Assembly: GCF_030646845.1 (NCBI RefSeq)
Contig: NZ_JAUSLE010000005.1
Location: 1-33,113 of the forward strand
From: Rhodoferax sp.
GTDB taxonomy: Bacteria > Pseudomonadota > Gammaproteobacteria > Burkholderiales > Burkholderiaceae_C
Direction of reading: 5' to 3'
Length of the DNA: 33,113 nucleotides
Below, one piece after another: positions 1-7,242 of this stretch. A program made the translations under genes and the position numbers. The notes below the pieces were generated by a model. The model ran no database searches and was not told where the DNA came from. It saw only the letters and a list, made by a program, of their open reading frames with translations. How positions within the stretch are numbered: position 1 is the first letter of the stretch; the number at the start of each line of letters is the position of its first letter.

Positions 1-548
1 AGCGGGCGATTGCTGAGTTGGCTGCGCAGCATGTTTCCGATGGCGACTGCATTTTGGTCAATGCCGGCACGACCTCACGGCATTTTGCGGAGGCCTTGCG
101 CGGCCATCACAATCTGCATGTCGTGACCAATGGCTTGACGGTTGCGATGGAGTTCGCCAGAAGCCAGAACGCATCCGTTTATCTTTTACCAGGCACTGTT
201 GACTTCAAGAAAATGGCCTCGGTTTGTCGTCCAGCGCCGGGCACATTTGACGACATCACAGTACGTGCGGCGTTTCTCGGCGTCAATGGCATCTCGCCTT
301 CCGCTGGTATCTCCATGCTGTCCCCGGAGGAAGCCGCGATGAACCGGGCCTTCATGGAAGCAGCCCAGACAGTCACTGTCTTGGTGGACTCATCGAAGTT
401 CCACTCTCAGGCCATTTTCCGGATTGCCCATCTGGACAAAGTGACGCGCATCATCACGGATGCGGGCATCGACCAGGACATTCGTGAGGCGCTTGAAAAG
501 TTGGATGTCGAGGTGCTCATAGCTTCACCGGATGATGCTTCGCCTTGA
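1..548 (+). CDS. DeoR-family transcriptional regulator, C-terminal part (5' truncated by the window edge)
   Basis: The frame is open from base 3 and ends at the TGA at 546-548. The protein carries the DeoR/GlpR C-terminal sensor domain: a VSDGDCILVNAGTT stretch (phosphosugar-binding loop of the ribose-5-phosphate-isomerase-like fold), then HVVTNGLTVA, FLGVNGIS and a late VLVDSSKF motif, all in family order. The N-terminal helix-turn-helix that would bind the operator lies outside the window, so no ATG inside should be taken as the start; the apparent TTG start at 18 is internal. Members usually repress a sugar or polyol operon and release DNA on binding a phosphorylated sugar. The regulated genes are not visible here; the gene to its right is unrelated and on the other strand. 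Confidence 0.88.
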   Translation, partial: RAIAELAAQHVSDGDCILVNAGTTSRHFAEALRGHHNLHVVTNGLTVAMEFARSQNASVYLLPGTVDFKKMASVCRPAPGTFDDITVRAAFLGVNGISPSAGISMLSPEEAAMNRAFMEAAQTVTVLVDSSKFHSQAIFRIAHLDKVTRIITDAGIDQDIREALEKLDVEVLIASPDDASP

Positions 549-661
549 GGTAGCCGCCTCGCGTTTAACGACCTGGTAGGGCGCATCAATTGCCTCTGTG
601 GCCGTGGGTCTATTTGTATTTATATACGCACATTCAGTGACTGCGGGCACTGGTTCAAGCT

Positions 662-1219
662 TCAAGGAAGTCTTTTCCATGTCACTTCTGCAGATTCAAT
701 ATTCTGCGTATCGCTGTCGAACCAAGTGGCTTGACCGAGCATAGACATGCGATCAGGGTCCACAATTAACTGAACCATGCCCGTTCCATTTATGCTTCCT
801 TGCTGCCCCGGCACCGCGTTCTGACTGGTCTTCACATAAGACCCGAAAACCATGTTGTTGTTGACCGTGAGGGAATAGATAAATGTCCGCGGATCGATGT
901 TGGTAACACCACTTCCCGTCACCGTATTTCCTAATTGGGCAAGTTTCACCACTTCCACTATCGTCCTTGGAATGGTGACCGCACCAGGCGTTGGTTCGTC
1001 GCAGGTGTGCTGCCAAGTCCCGCTCAGATCAAAACGGGTCTTGTCTACTCGGTGCAGAAGCCTGCTCAATTTCTTAAGGAGCCAGCGGCTAAACGTAGGC
1101 GAAAAGAAATTGACCAATAGGCCCAAGGCAAATGCTACCGCGGTAGTCAGAAGCCAGCCTAAGGCCCCCAATATTGATGCCATTGCACGCGCCCCGTTGT
1201 TATTAATTGCGTTGGACAT
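662..1219 (-). CDS. Membrane-anchored hypothetical protein with a beta-rich domain
   Basis: This is a 185-residue protein I cannot assign to a named family. One hydrophobic segment (about residues 13-39) is followed by a basic stretch (RWLLKKLSRLLHR), placing the remainder probably in the cytoplasm. From about residue 62 the chain opens with DLSGTW and continues as alternating short strands (GNTVTGSG, YSLTVNNNMVFGSY, GTGMVQLIVD, GQATWFDSD, EVTWKRLP), a rhythm typical of lipocalin-like beta barrels. A membrane anchor plus a small barrel resembles CBASS effector Cap15, but no cyclase gene is nearby and only one membrane segment is clear, so this is only an architectural likeness. Base composition is more AT-rich than the housekeeping genes and it abuts an integrase remnant, suggesting transferred DNA. 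The gene stands alone, 113 bases from the end of the DeoR gene. Confidence 0.6.
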   Translation of the reverse strand: MSNAINNNGARAMASILGALGWLLTTAVAFALGLLVNFFSPTFSRWLLKKLSRLLHRVDKTRFDLSGTWQHTCDEPTPGAVTIPRTIVEVVKLAQLGNTVTGSGVTNIDPRTFIYSLTVNNNMVFGSYVKTSQNAVPGQQGSINGTGMVQLIVDPDRMSMLGQATWFDSDTQNIESAEVTWKRLP

Positions 1220-1225
1220 CTTACG

Positions 1226-1429
1226 TTACAGCCAGATACTTCCGCAGGCGCATGAAAGCCACAGATTCTTGCATCTAGCCCGTTGCAGTGCGTTGCACCA
1301 TGCCTTCGTGTTCGTCTGCAATGGCTTGCCCTCGTAGGTAAAACCATCGGCCAAATGATCGCCCTGCAGCCGTTCCAATACATCCAGGCCCACTCGTTTC
1401 AGGCTTTCTGCACCGGTGCCGAGTAGCCG
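1226..1429 (-). pseudogene. Tyrosine recombinase (phage integrase) remnant
   Basis: On the minus strand a 67-codon open stretch bounded by stops contains VLERLQGDHLADGF, then TYEGKPLQTNTKAWCNALQRA. This matches the part of phage-type integrases that reads roughly FTYxGKPxxxxNTKAWxxALxRAGI and lies just before the catalytic HxLRH box. The expected HDLRHTWASW box does not follow; the frame ends in unrelated residues and a TAA, and the N-terminal part with the first catalytic Arg is missing. It is therefore a dead fragment of about 45 recognisable codons (approximately 1270-1410). It marks this patch as a former integration site. No partner excisionase or attachment site could be identified. Confidence 0.6.
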
Positions 1430-1459
1430 CTACTCGCCGCTGGCCCAGTTCCCGACAAG

Positions 1460-1810
1460 TTACTTGCGCAAGGCTTCCATACTCTTGCGCGCAAGTGATT
1501 GCAGCGCCAGCGACTGGGCGGCGCCTACGGGGGCGTAGCCGACACCAAGGACCAGATCGCTGGAGTCGCCGGCTGGCCAGGCAGGACAGACGCGAAAGAA
1601 AATCACGAGTTCTTCTGTTTTGACCAGGTAGCTCTCCCGCCGCGCGTGCCCCCGAGCGAGCTTGGCCCGGCAGCTTGCCAACACCTCGCAGTTTTGCGGA
1701 ACCGCGCCTTGGGGCAGCTTGAGCACCTCGAACGACCCGCCTTTGTCAGGGCGACAGCCACTCACTACGCCGGACGGGAATATATGGACCAGGGTGTCCT
1801 GAATATTCAT
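1460..1810 (-). CDS. Hypothetical protein, tandem paralogue B
   Basis: This 116-residue ORF starts at an ATG (1810) and is unrecognised. Its residues 30-115 align with the ORF just upstream on the same strand (1835-2104): shared landmarks are QGxVPQxC, EVLAS, RRES, KTxxxVxF, a central Cys-x-Ala-x-Pro, and a C-terminal QxLxxxARxSxxA. Differences are mostly conservative (Glu/Asp, Leu/Phe, Val/Ile), which supports the minus strand as the coding one. Only 24 bases separate the two, so they would be co-transcribed. No signal peptide, membrane segment or known catalytic motif is visible. A plus-strand ORF of 236 codons (1499-2209) covers both copies and is the main alternative, but it looks like an antisense shadow. 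Confidence 0.4.
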   Translation of the reverse strand: MNIQDTLVHIFPSGVVSGCRPDKGGSFEVLKLPQGAVPQNCEVLASCRAKLARGHARRESYLVKTEELVIFFRVCPAWPAGDSSDLVLGVGYAPVGAAQSLALQSLARKSMEALRK

Positions 1811-1834
1811 GAAGCCGGCTCGATGGCAAACGGA

Positions 1835-2104
1835 CTAGGCGCCAACAGCATTGATGCTCGTGCGGGCATACGCCTGGAGGTCCTGTGCGCGTGTGTTGTC
1901 CGCCAGCGCGCAGGTGTGGCCCATCACAAACTCGGCGTAACCGCGGTCGGGATGGGCAATGCAGATGTGAGAGAAAAACACAAAGTCATCCGTTTTTTCC
2001 AGCACGCTTTCTCGACGCTGGAGCGCAACGGTGCGCCGGGTCTGGCCGCTGGCCAGCACCTTGCAGTGCTGGGGCACCGTGCCTTGCAGCAACCCGCGGC
2101 GCAC
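1835..2104 (-). CDS. Hypothetical protein, tandem paralogue A (possibly 5' truncated)
   Basis: This 89-residue ORF uses a GTG at 2104; the frame stays open upstream to a TAA inside the hairpin at 2124-2146 but offers no better start. It is paralogous to the following ORF (1460-1810), with about 35-40% identity by eye over 85 residues. It lacks that copy's first 30 residues, so it may be the truncated member or may have lost its start when the hairpin region was joined to it. A hydrophobic-aromatic stretch (DDFVFFSHICIAHP) matches EELVIFFRVCPAWP in the other copy. Function is unknown. Confidence is low because both ORFs are short and sit beside an integrase remnant. Confidence 0.35.
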   Translation of the reverse strand: MRRGLLQGTVPQHCKVLASGQTRRTVALQRRESVLEKTDDFVFFSHICIAHPDRGYAEFVMGHTCALADNTRAQDLQAYARTSINAVGA

Positions 2105-2112
2105 TCTGCGCC
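2098..2112. repeat. Short inverted repeat
   Basis: Six-base arms GGCGCA and TGCGCC surround a three-base loop. It lies just beyond the orphan terminator on the leftward strand and overlaps the start region of paralogue A, where a stem would fold over the GTG start. Confidence 0.4.
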
Positions 2113-2146
2113 AGCCAAAAGAAAACCCAGCGGATTAGGCTGGGTT
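2110..2146 (-). terminator. Rho-independent terminator reading leftward
   Basis: On the minus strand a perfect 8-bp stem AACCCAGC/GCTGGGTT (2139-2146 with 2124-2131, 7-base loop) is followed by TTTTCTTTT. The form is that of an intrinsic terminator. No protein gene ends just upstream of it on this strand, so it either ends a small RNA encoded in 2147-2280 or came in with mobile DNA. Confidence 0.6.
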
Positions 2147-2379
2147 AAACCCTTTCGGGCCCGCCGGGGTAAGAAGCGGGGGGTGCTACGAGACCCGTTT
2201 CAAATGTAATGCTCACCGCACGGCGCCGTCCGTGCGCCACCGCACGGAGCAGCGGTTTATTCGGCGCGACGTCCATCAACTTTGGGGATAGACGCCGAAT
2301 GAACGCTGCACCACAATGCAGCACGCTGTCGTTCAAGCGGCAGGGGATCTCGACCACAAGATTTGACCAAAGGTAGGCA
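2147..2379. other. Gene-free spacer with a hairpin, before the Sel1 protein gene
   Basis: No credible coding frame is seen in this 233-base spacer. It contains an inverted repeat GCACGG/CCGTGC (2218-2223 with 2230-2235, loop of 6) and, on the minus strand, runs straight into the terminator at 2110-2146. It could hold a leftward small RNA and must hold the rightward promoter of the Sel1 gene, but I could not fix a convincing -35/-10 pair for either. Confidence 0.35.
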
Positions 2380-2865
2380 ATGAAGCGATTTCTGATCGTC
2401 GCAATGACCGTGCTGGCGCTGGGCCTTGGTACGACGCGGGCGGGTCCGGCTGCAGGCCCGGAGGCAACCCAGGAACAGGGTGACCCTGCCAATGAACTGA
2501 AGGTATTGCGTCCAATGGCAGCACAGGGGCACGCAACGGCTCAATTCAACCTTGGCGTGATGCATGACTTTGGACGGGGCGTCGCGCAGGACTATGGCGA
2601 GGCGGTCAAGTGGTACCGGCTGGCCGCAGCGCAGGGCCATCCGGCGGCGCAATTCAATCTGGCCGGCATGTACCTCGACGGGCTGGGCGTGGCGCAAGAC
2701 CATGTTCGCGCGTACATGTGGTTCGCGCTTGGCGCGGGGGCCGGCTACCCAGGCGCGGCAAAGAACCGCAACAGCATTGCACGGCAAATGACGCCCGGGC
2801 AAATTGCACAGGCGCAGCAGTTGGCGCTTGACTGCCAGCAGCGCCAATTCAAGGACTGCGACTGA
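2380..2865 (+). CDS. Secreted Sel1-repeat (TPR-like) protein
   Basis: This 161-residue protein has a signal peptide (Lys-Arg at residues 2-3, hydrophobic core 4-17, likely cleavage after TTRAG near residue 22), so it is probably periplasmic. Two Sel1 repeats follow at about residues 48-84 and 85-121, each with the pattern AAxQGHxxAQFNLxxMxxxGxGVAQDxxxAxxWxxLA. Repeats of this kind form helical hairpins that bind other proteins; no enzymatic motif is present. The C-terminus is a charged helix ending in two cysteines (DCQQRQFKDCD), which could form a disulfide. The ATG is preceded by AGGTAGG at good spacing. It stands alone, with no operon partner, so its binding target cannot be inferred. Confidence 0.85.
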   Translation: MKRFLIVAMTVLALGLGTTRAGPAAGPEATQEQGDPANELKVLRPMAAQGHATAQFNLGVMHDFGRGVAQDYGEAVKWYRLAAAQGHPAAQFNLAGMYLDGLGVAQDHVRAYMWFALGAGAGYPGAAKNRNSIARQMTPGQIAQAQQLALDCQQRQFKDCD

Positions 2866-2955
2866 GGGTGGCTTGATCCAGCGCCACATGGCGGTTAACG
2901 GGGCGTCAGCAGTACCATTGCCGCTCTGACAGATTCTTGCGAAAAGCCACCGACC

Positions 2956-4026
2956 ATGACTGAAACCTTGCCGCAACGAGAACGGCATGAGAAGCCCACC
3001 CTCATCTATCCGTTTGAGGCACCGCCGGCGGTTGGCCGCGTGCTGGAAGTTGCCCCTGGCGTGGTCTGGATGCGCATGCCGCTGCCCATGGCGCTCAATC
3101 ACATCAACATCTGGGGCCTTGAAGACGACGATGGCTGGGCGGTGGTTGACACCGGCATGCGCACCGACGAAACCTTGGCGGCGTGGCGCGAACTTTTTGC
3201 CACGGCGGCGGAACAGCGTCCGCTGACCCGGATCTTCGGCACCCACATGCACCCGGACCATATCGGCATGGCGGGCTGGCTGACGCGCAAGTTCAACTGT
3301 CGCTTGTGGATGACCCAGCTTGAATACCTGAACTGCCGCGTGCTGACAGCAGACACGGGCCGCGAAGCGCCCGACGATGGCGTCATGTTCTACCGCAGGG
3401 CGGGCTGGAGCAGTGGGGCCATTGAGAATTACCAGGCCCGCTTTGGCAACTTTGGCAAGCGCATTCACCCCCTGCCCGAGAGCTATCGTCGCATCAAGGA
3501 CGGTGAAGAGATCAGGATCGGCGCGAACACATGGCGCGTCATCGTCGGCACAGGCCATTCGCCTGAGCATGCCTGCCTGTATTGCGCCGACCTGAAATTG
3601 CTGATCTCGGGCGACCAGGTGCTGCCCCGCATCTCCTCCAATGTCTCGGTCCACCCCACCGAGCCGGACGCCGACCCCATGCGGGAGTGGCTGGAGTCAC
3701 TGGCCAAGTTGAAGCGCGAGGTGCCCGATGACGTGCTGGTCTTGCCATCCCACAACGACTGCTTTCGCGGCCTGCACGCCCGGCTGGACTACCTGGCGGC
3801 GTCGCAGGAGCGCACGCTGGACCGCCTGCGCAAGACGCTGCGGGAACCCAGACGCGCCGTGGACGTGTTTGCCGCCCTGTTTGGCCGCAGCATCGACGAG
3901 ACCGACGCTGGCCTGCTGAACCTGGCCACCGGCGAGAGCCTGGCCTGCCTGAACTACCTGATGCACCGTGGCGAGGTTCTTCGGGCGCTGGATGACACGG
4001 GTGTGGCCAGGTATCAGCTGGCCTGA
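2956..4026 (+). CDS. MBL-fold metallo-hydrolase
   Basis: This 356-residue protein of the metallo-beta-lactamase superfamily carries the zinc motif THMHPDH (His97, His99, Asp101, His102), preceded by the strand-turn VVDTG. The later metal ligands appear as TGHSPEH (around residue 201), SGDQVLP (Asp near 220) and LPSHND (His near 263). The C-terminal 90 residues are helical and resemble the wing found in LACTB2-like and acyl-hydrolase members of this fold. The substrate cannot be read from the sequence; thioesters, lactones and glutathione thioesters are all possible. There is no signal peptide, so it is cytoplasmic. The gene converges on the LysR gene, with 43 bases between the two stops, and is not part of the ior operon by orientation. 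Confidence 0.85.
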   Translation: MTETLPQRERHEKPTLIYPFEAPPAVGRVLEVAPGVVWMRMPLPMALNHINIWGLEDDDGWAVVDTGMRTDETLAAWRELFATAAEQRPLTRIFGTHMHPDHIGMAGWLTRKFNCRLWMTQLEYLNCRVLTADTGREAPDDGVMFYRRAGWSSGAIENYQARFGNFGKRIHPLPESYRRIKDGEEIRIGANTWRVIVGTGHSPEHACLYCADLKLLISGDQVLPRISSNVSVHPTEPDADPMREWLESLAKLKREVPDDVLVLPSHNDCFRGLHARLDYLAASQERTLDRLRKTLREPRRAVDVFAALFGRSIDETDAGLLNLATGESLACLNYLMHRGEVLRALDDTGVARYQLA

Positions 4027-4069
4027 CGCTGGCGCAGGCGTTGCGCTGCGCCATGAGAAGGCAAGGTGT

Positions 4070-4984
4070 CTATGACTCCACGAACAGGGACGACAGGGTC
4101 TGCAGCATCCAGTGGTTGCCAGGGTCCGATTCAAATCGCTTGCTCCAGTGCAGGGACACCGTGAAGTCGCGCAACGGGAACGCGGGCTCAATGATGGCGT
4201 AGCCGCCTCCCTCTGCAAATCCGCGCGCAATATTGCGCGGCATGACCACCGCCAGGTCGGTGGCGCGAACAATCGCGGGCAGCACCATGAAATGTTCGGT
4301 GGTGAGGCGCAGGCGGTCTTCGAGTTGCAGCAGCTGCAAAATCCGCAGCGTGTCTGAATGGGTTCTGACCGCGACAAATTCGAGTTGCCGCAAATCCTCC
4401 AGCAAGGCGGTGCCACTTCTTTTGCGCCGGTTGAACTTCAGCACAAAGGGGTGCCCGGCGCGTAGCAAGACCACATAGCGGTCCTTCAGGAGCTGCACGC
4501 GCTGCGTCTCCTTGACCGTGGGCAGGAAGCCAATGGCAAAGTCGATGCGGCCGCTGTCCAGCGCGTCGCCAATCGTATTGGCCGACAGCGCGGATGTCTC
4601 CACCCGCACACCGGGCGCGCATTCGCGCAAGGCCATCATCAGCGCCGGCAAAAAGCGGCTCTCGCCAATGTCGCTCATGTGGATGCGAAAGGTCTTGCGC
4701 GACTGCAGCGGCTCAAACTGAACCGACTCGTTGAACGCCTGCTCGATGGTGCTCAGGGCACTGCGCACCGCGTCCGCCAGCCGGTCTGCCTTGGGGCTGG
4801 GCTGCACCCCGCCGGGCGCGCGCATGAACAGCGGGTCCTTGACCAGCAGGCGCAAGCGCGTCAGGCCCTGGCTGACGGCCGGCTGGGTCAGGTCCAGCAG
4901 TTCGGCGGCCCGGCTGACATTGCGCGTGCGGTAGACCGCATCAAACAGGCGCAGCAGGTTGAGGTCGATGTCCTTGATATGCAT
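4070..4984 (-). CDS. LysR-family transcriptional regulator, probable ior operon regulator
   Basis: The start is set at the ATG at 4984 (MHIKDIDLNLLRLFDAV), the normal LysR beginning; a longer frame from 5086 would add 34 residues encoded by AT-rich intergenic DNA. The N-terminal winged helix-turn-helix (RNVSRAAELLDLTQPAVSQ, about residues 22-40) is followed by a periplasmic-binding-protein-like effector domain to residue 304. The gene is divergent from iorA with 89 bases between starts, the standard layout for a LysR protein that activates the neighbouring operon and represses itself. The effector is not visible; an aryl pyruvate or arylacetate would fit the neighbours. Assignment to the family is firm; the target is inferred from position. 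Confidence 0.9.
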   Translation of the reverse strand: MHIKDIDLNLLRLFDAVYRTRNVSRAAELLDLTQPAVSQGLTRLRLLVKDPLFMRAPGGVQPSPKADRLADAVRSALSTIEQAFNESVQFEPLQSRKTFRIHMSDIGESRFLPALMMALRECAPGVRVETSALSANTIGDALDSGRIDFAIGFLPTVKETQRVQLLKDRYVVLLRAGHPFVLKFNRRKRSGTALLEDLRQLEFVAVRTHSDTLRILQLLQLEDRLRLTTEHFMVLPAIVRATDLAVVMPRNIARGFAEGGGYAIIEPAFPLRDFTVSLHWSKRFESDPGNHWMLQTLSSLFVES

Positions 4985-5073
4985 AAATCTAATATTGAAT
5001 AGTTTAATTATTTTATTGATTGATGACCAGATCGCAACGACACTGCTCGAATATAAAAATACAGGGGCGACGC
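4985..5073. promoter_or_regulatory. Divergent control region between the LysR gene and iorA
   Basis: This AT-rich 89-base spacer in an otherwise GC-rich region contains an imperfect dyad ATTGAATAGTTTAAT (4994-5008) that fits the LysR T-N11-A pattern (T4995, A5007), placed next to the regulator's own start as expected for an autoregulatory recognition site. A TATAAA (5052-5057) could be the iorA -10, but there is no matching -35, as is usual for activator-dependent promoters; it is also uncomfortably near the AGGGG ribosome site at 5062-5066, so it may be fortuitous. Confidence 0.45.
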
Positions 5074-7227
5074 GTGGAAGTTTCATTCACCAAGGAAATC
5101 AAGTCTTTGGCACTGGGCACTGGCGACACCTTCCATGGCGAGGGCATTCTGGCCATCACCAAGGCCTTGCTGCAATCGGGCGTGGCCTATGTGGGTGGCT
5201 ACCAGGGCGCACCCGTCTCTCATTTGCTGGATGTGATGGTGCAGGCCAAGCCCTATATGGACGAACTCGGCGTGCACGTGGAGGCCTGCTCCAACGAAGC
5301 CTCGGCGGCGGCCATGCTCGGCGCCTCCATCCATTACCCGCTGCGCGGCGCCGTGACGTGGAAATCGATTGTGGGCACCAATGTGGCGGCCGACGCGCTG
5401 AGCAACCTGTCCAGCCCCGGTGTGAAGGGCGGCGTGCTCATCATCGTGGGCGAGGACTACGGCGAAGGCGCGAGCGTGATCCAGGAGCGTACACACGCCT
5501 ATGCGCTCAAGTCCACCATGTGCCTGCTGGACCCGCGGCCCGAGCTGGGGCGCATGGTGGATATGGTGGAACACGGCTTTCGGCTTTCGGAGGCCTCCAG
5601 CATGCCCGCCATTCTGGAGCTGCGCATTCGCGCCTGCCACGTGCGCGGCAGCTTCGAGTGCAAAGACAACGTGGCACCGGCGTTCTCCACCAAGCACCTG
5701 ATGGATGAGCCAGCCGGTTTTGACTACATGCGCCTGGCTCACCCGCCCGTCACCTTCCGCCATGAAAAGCTCAAGGGTGAAGAGCGCGTGCCCGCGGCGC
5801 GCCAGTACATTGTGGACAACGAACTCAATGAGCTGTTTCCCGGCAAACACGCGGATGTTGGCATCATCGTTCAGGGCGGCCTGTACAACACGCTGATCCG
5901 CGCGCTGCAGCAGTTCGGTCTGGCCGATGCGTTTGGGCAAACCGATATCCCGCTGCTGGTGCTCAACGTCACCTACCCGCTGGTGCCCGCGCAACTCGGC
6001 GAGTTTTGCCTGGGCAAACGGGCGGTACTGATGATGGAGGAAGGCCAGCCCGAGTACATCGAGCAGGAACTCGCCACGACGCTACGCCGTGCCGATATCC
6101 AGACGCCCCTGCACGGCAAAGACCTGCTGCCCCAGGCGGGCGAATACACCACCGAGGTGATGGCGGCTGGCCTGGCCAAATTTCTGCAGCGCTACCTGCC
6201 GCAGCACACGCCAGAGTCGACGCTGCAATGGCTCTCTGGCAACCGGGAGCGCCGCGAGGCGGTGGCCAGGTCGCTGCCCACGCCCCTGCCCGCCCGCCCG
6301 CCCAGCATGTGCATCGGCTGCCCCGAGCGCCCTGTTTTCTCAGCGCTCAAGCTGGCGCAACAGGACGTGGGCGACGTGCATATTTCAGGCGATATTGGCT
6401 GCCACGCGCTGGCCACGTTCGAGCCGTTTTCGTTCGGGCATTCCATTCTGGGCTATGGCATGAGCCTGGCCAGCCGGGCGGGCGTGTCACCGATGATGAA
6501 CCGGCGCGTGCTGTCCATCATGGGCGATGGCGGCTTCTGGCACAACGGCTTGCTCACCGGGGTGCAGAGCGCCCTGTTCAACAATGACGATGCCGTGCTG
6601 CTGATCTTCAAGAACGGCTACACCTCGGCCACCGGAACGCAGGAAATCATCTCAACGCCCCATGAGGACAGCAAGGCCAGCAGCGGCGACAAACAGCAAA
6701 GCCTGGTGCATCTGAACCAGACCATCGAGAACACGCTGACCGGCCTGGGCGTGAAGTGGATGCGCACCGTGAACACCTACGAGGTGGAAAAAATGCGCAG
6801 CACGCTGACTGAAGCCTTCACCACCGGCTTCAGTGGGCTAAAAGTCATCGTGGCCGAAGGCGAATGCCAGCTGGAGCGCCAGCGCCGCATCAAGCCCTGG
6901 CTGGCCGGCCTGCTCAAAAAAGGCAAGCGCGTGGTGCGCGTCAAGTACGGGGTGGACGAAGACGTGTGCAATGGCGACCACGCCTGCATTCGCCTCTCGG
7001 GCTGCCCCACGCTCACGCTGAAAGACAACCCGGACCCGTTGAAGGTCGATCCGGTGGCGACCGTGATTGACGGCTGCGTGGGCTGTGGCTTGTGTGGCTC
7101 CAATGCGCACGCGGCCACGCTGTGCCCCTCGTTCTACCGGGCCGAGGTCATCCAGAACCCGCGCTGGCATGAGCGGCTGCTGGCCACCTTGCGGCATGCG
7201 CTGGTACGGGCCTTGCAGCCGGCTTGA
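5074..7227 (+). CDS. iorA: Indolepyruvate ferredoxin oxidoreductase, alpha subunit
   Basis: This subunit oxidatively decarboxylates an aryl pyruvate to the arylacyl-CoA with ThDP as cofactor. I choose the GTG at 5074 (VEVSFTKEI), which has AGGGG just upstream, giving 717 residues; the first 18 codons of the longer frame from 5020 lie in the regulatory spacer. An N-terminal pyrimidine-binding domain (about residues 5-220) is followed by a central domain, then the ThDP diphosphate-binding domain with GDIGCHAL, GDG at 484-486 and the paired Asn in FKNGYTSATG. The C-terminal ferredoxin domain has Cys632, Asp635, Cys638, Cys644-Pro and then CVGCGLC from Cys668 with Cys684-Pro. The second site is a complete CxxCxxC...CP; the first has Asp in place of its second Cys. 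iorB follows after 15 bases. Confidence 0.9.
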   Translation: MEVSFTKEIKSLALGTGDTFHGEGILAITKALLQSGVAYVGGYQGAPVSHLLDVMVQAKPYMDELGVHVEACSNEASAAAMLGASIHYPLRGAVTWKSIVGTNVAADALSNLSSPGVKGGVLIIVGEDYGEGASVIQERTHAYALKSTMCLLDPRPELGRMVDMVEHGFRLSEASSMPAILELRIRACHVRGSFECKDNVAPAFSTKHLMDEPAGFDYMRLAHPPVTFRHEKLKGEERVPAARQYIVDNELNELFPGKHADVGIIVQGGLYNTLIRALQQFGLADAFGQTDIPLLVLNVTYPLVPAQLGEFCLGKRAVLMMEEGQPEYIEQELATTLRRADIQTPLHGKDLLPQAGEYTTEVMAAGLAKFLQRYLPQHTPESTLQWLSGNRERREAVARSLPTPLPARPPSMCIGCPERPVFSALKLAQQDVGDVHISGDIGCHALATFEPFSFGHSILGYGMSLASRAGVSPMMNRRVLSIMGDGGFWHNGLLTGVQSALFNNDDAVLLIFKNGYTSATGTQEIISTPHEDSKASSGDKQQSLVHLNQTIENTLTGLGVKWMRTVNTYEVEKMRSTLTEAFTTGFSGLKVIVAEGECQLERQRRIKPWLAGLLKKGKRVVRVKYGVDEDVCNGDHACIRLSGCPTLTLKDNPDPLKVDPVATVIDGCVGCGLCGSNAHAATLCPSFYRAEVIQNPRWHERLLATLRHALVRALQPA

Positions 7228-7242
7228 GAAATACTTGAACAA

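Noticed and set aside
1499..2209. A 236-codon plus-strand ORF over the tandem paralogues
   Set aside because: The conservative substitutions between the two copies fit the minus-strand reading better; the plus frame gives no recognisable domain. Not fully excluded.
2257..3654. A 465-codon minus-strand ORF opposite the MBL-fold gene
   Set aside because: It is antisense to a gene with clear zinc motifs, has a composition typical of GC-rich shadow frames (His/Arg/Ala rich, no domain), and spans the Sel1 gene as well.
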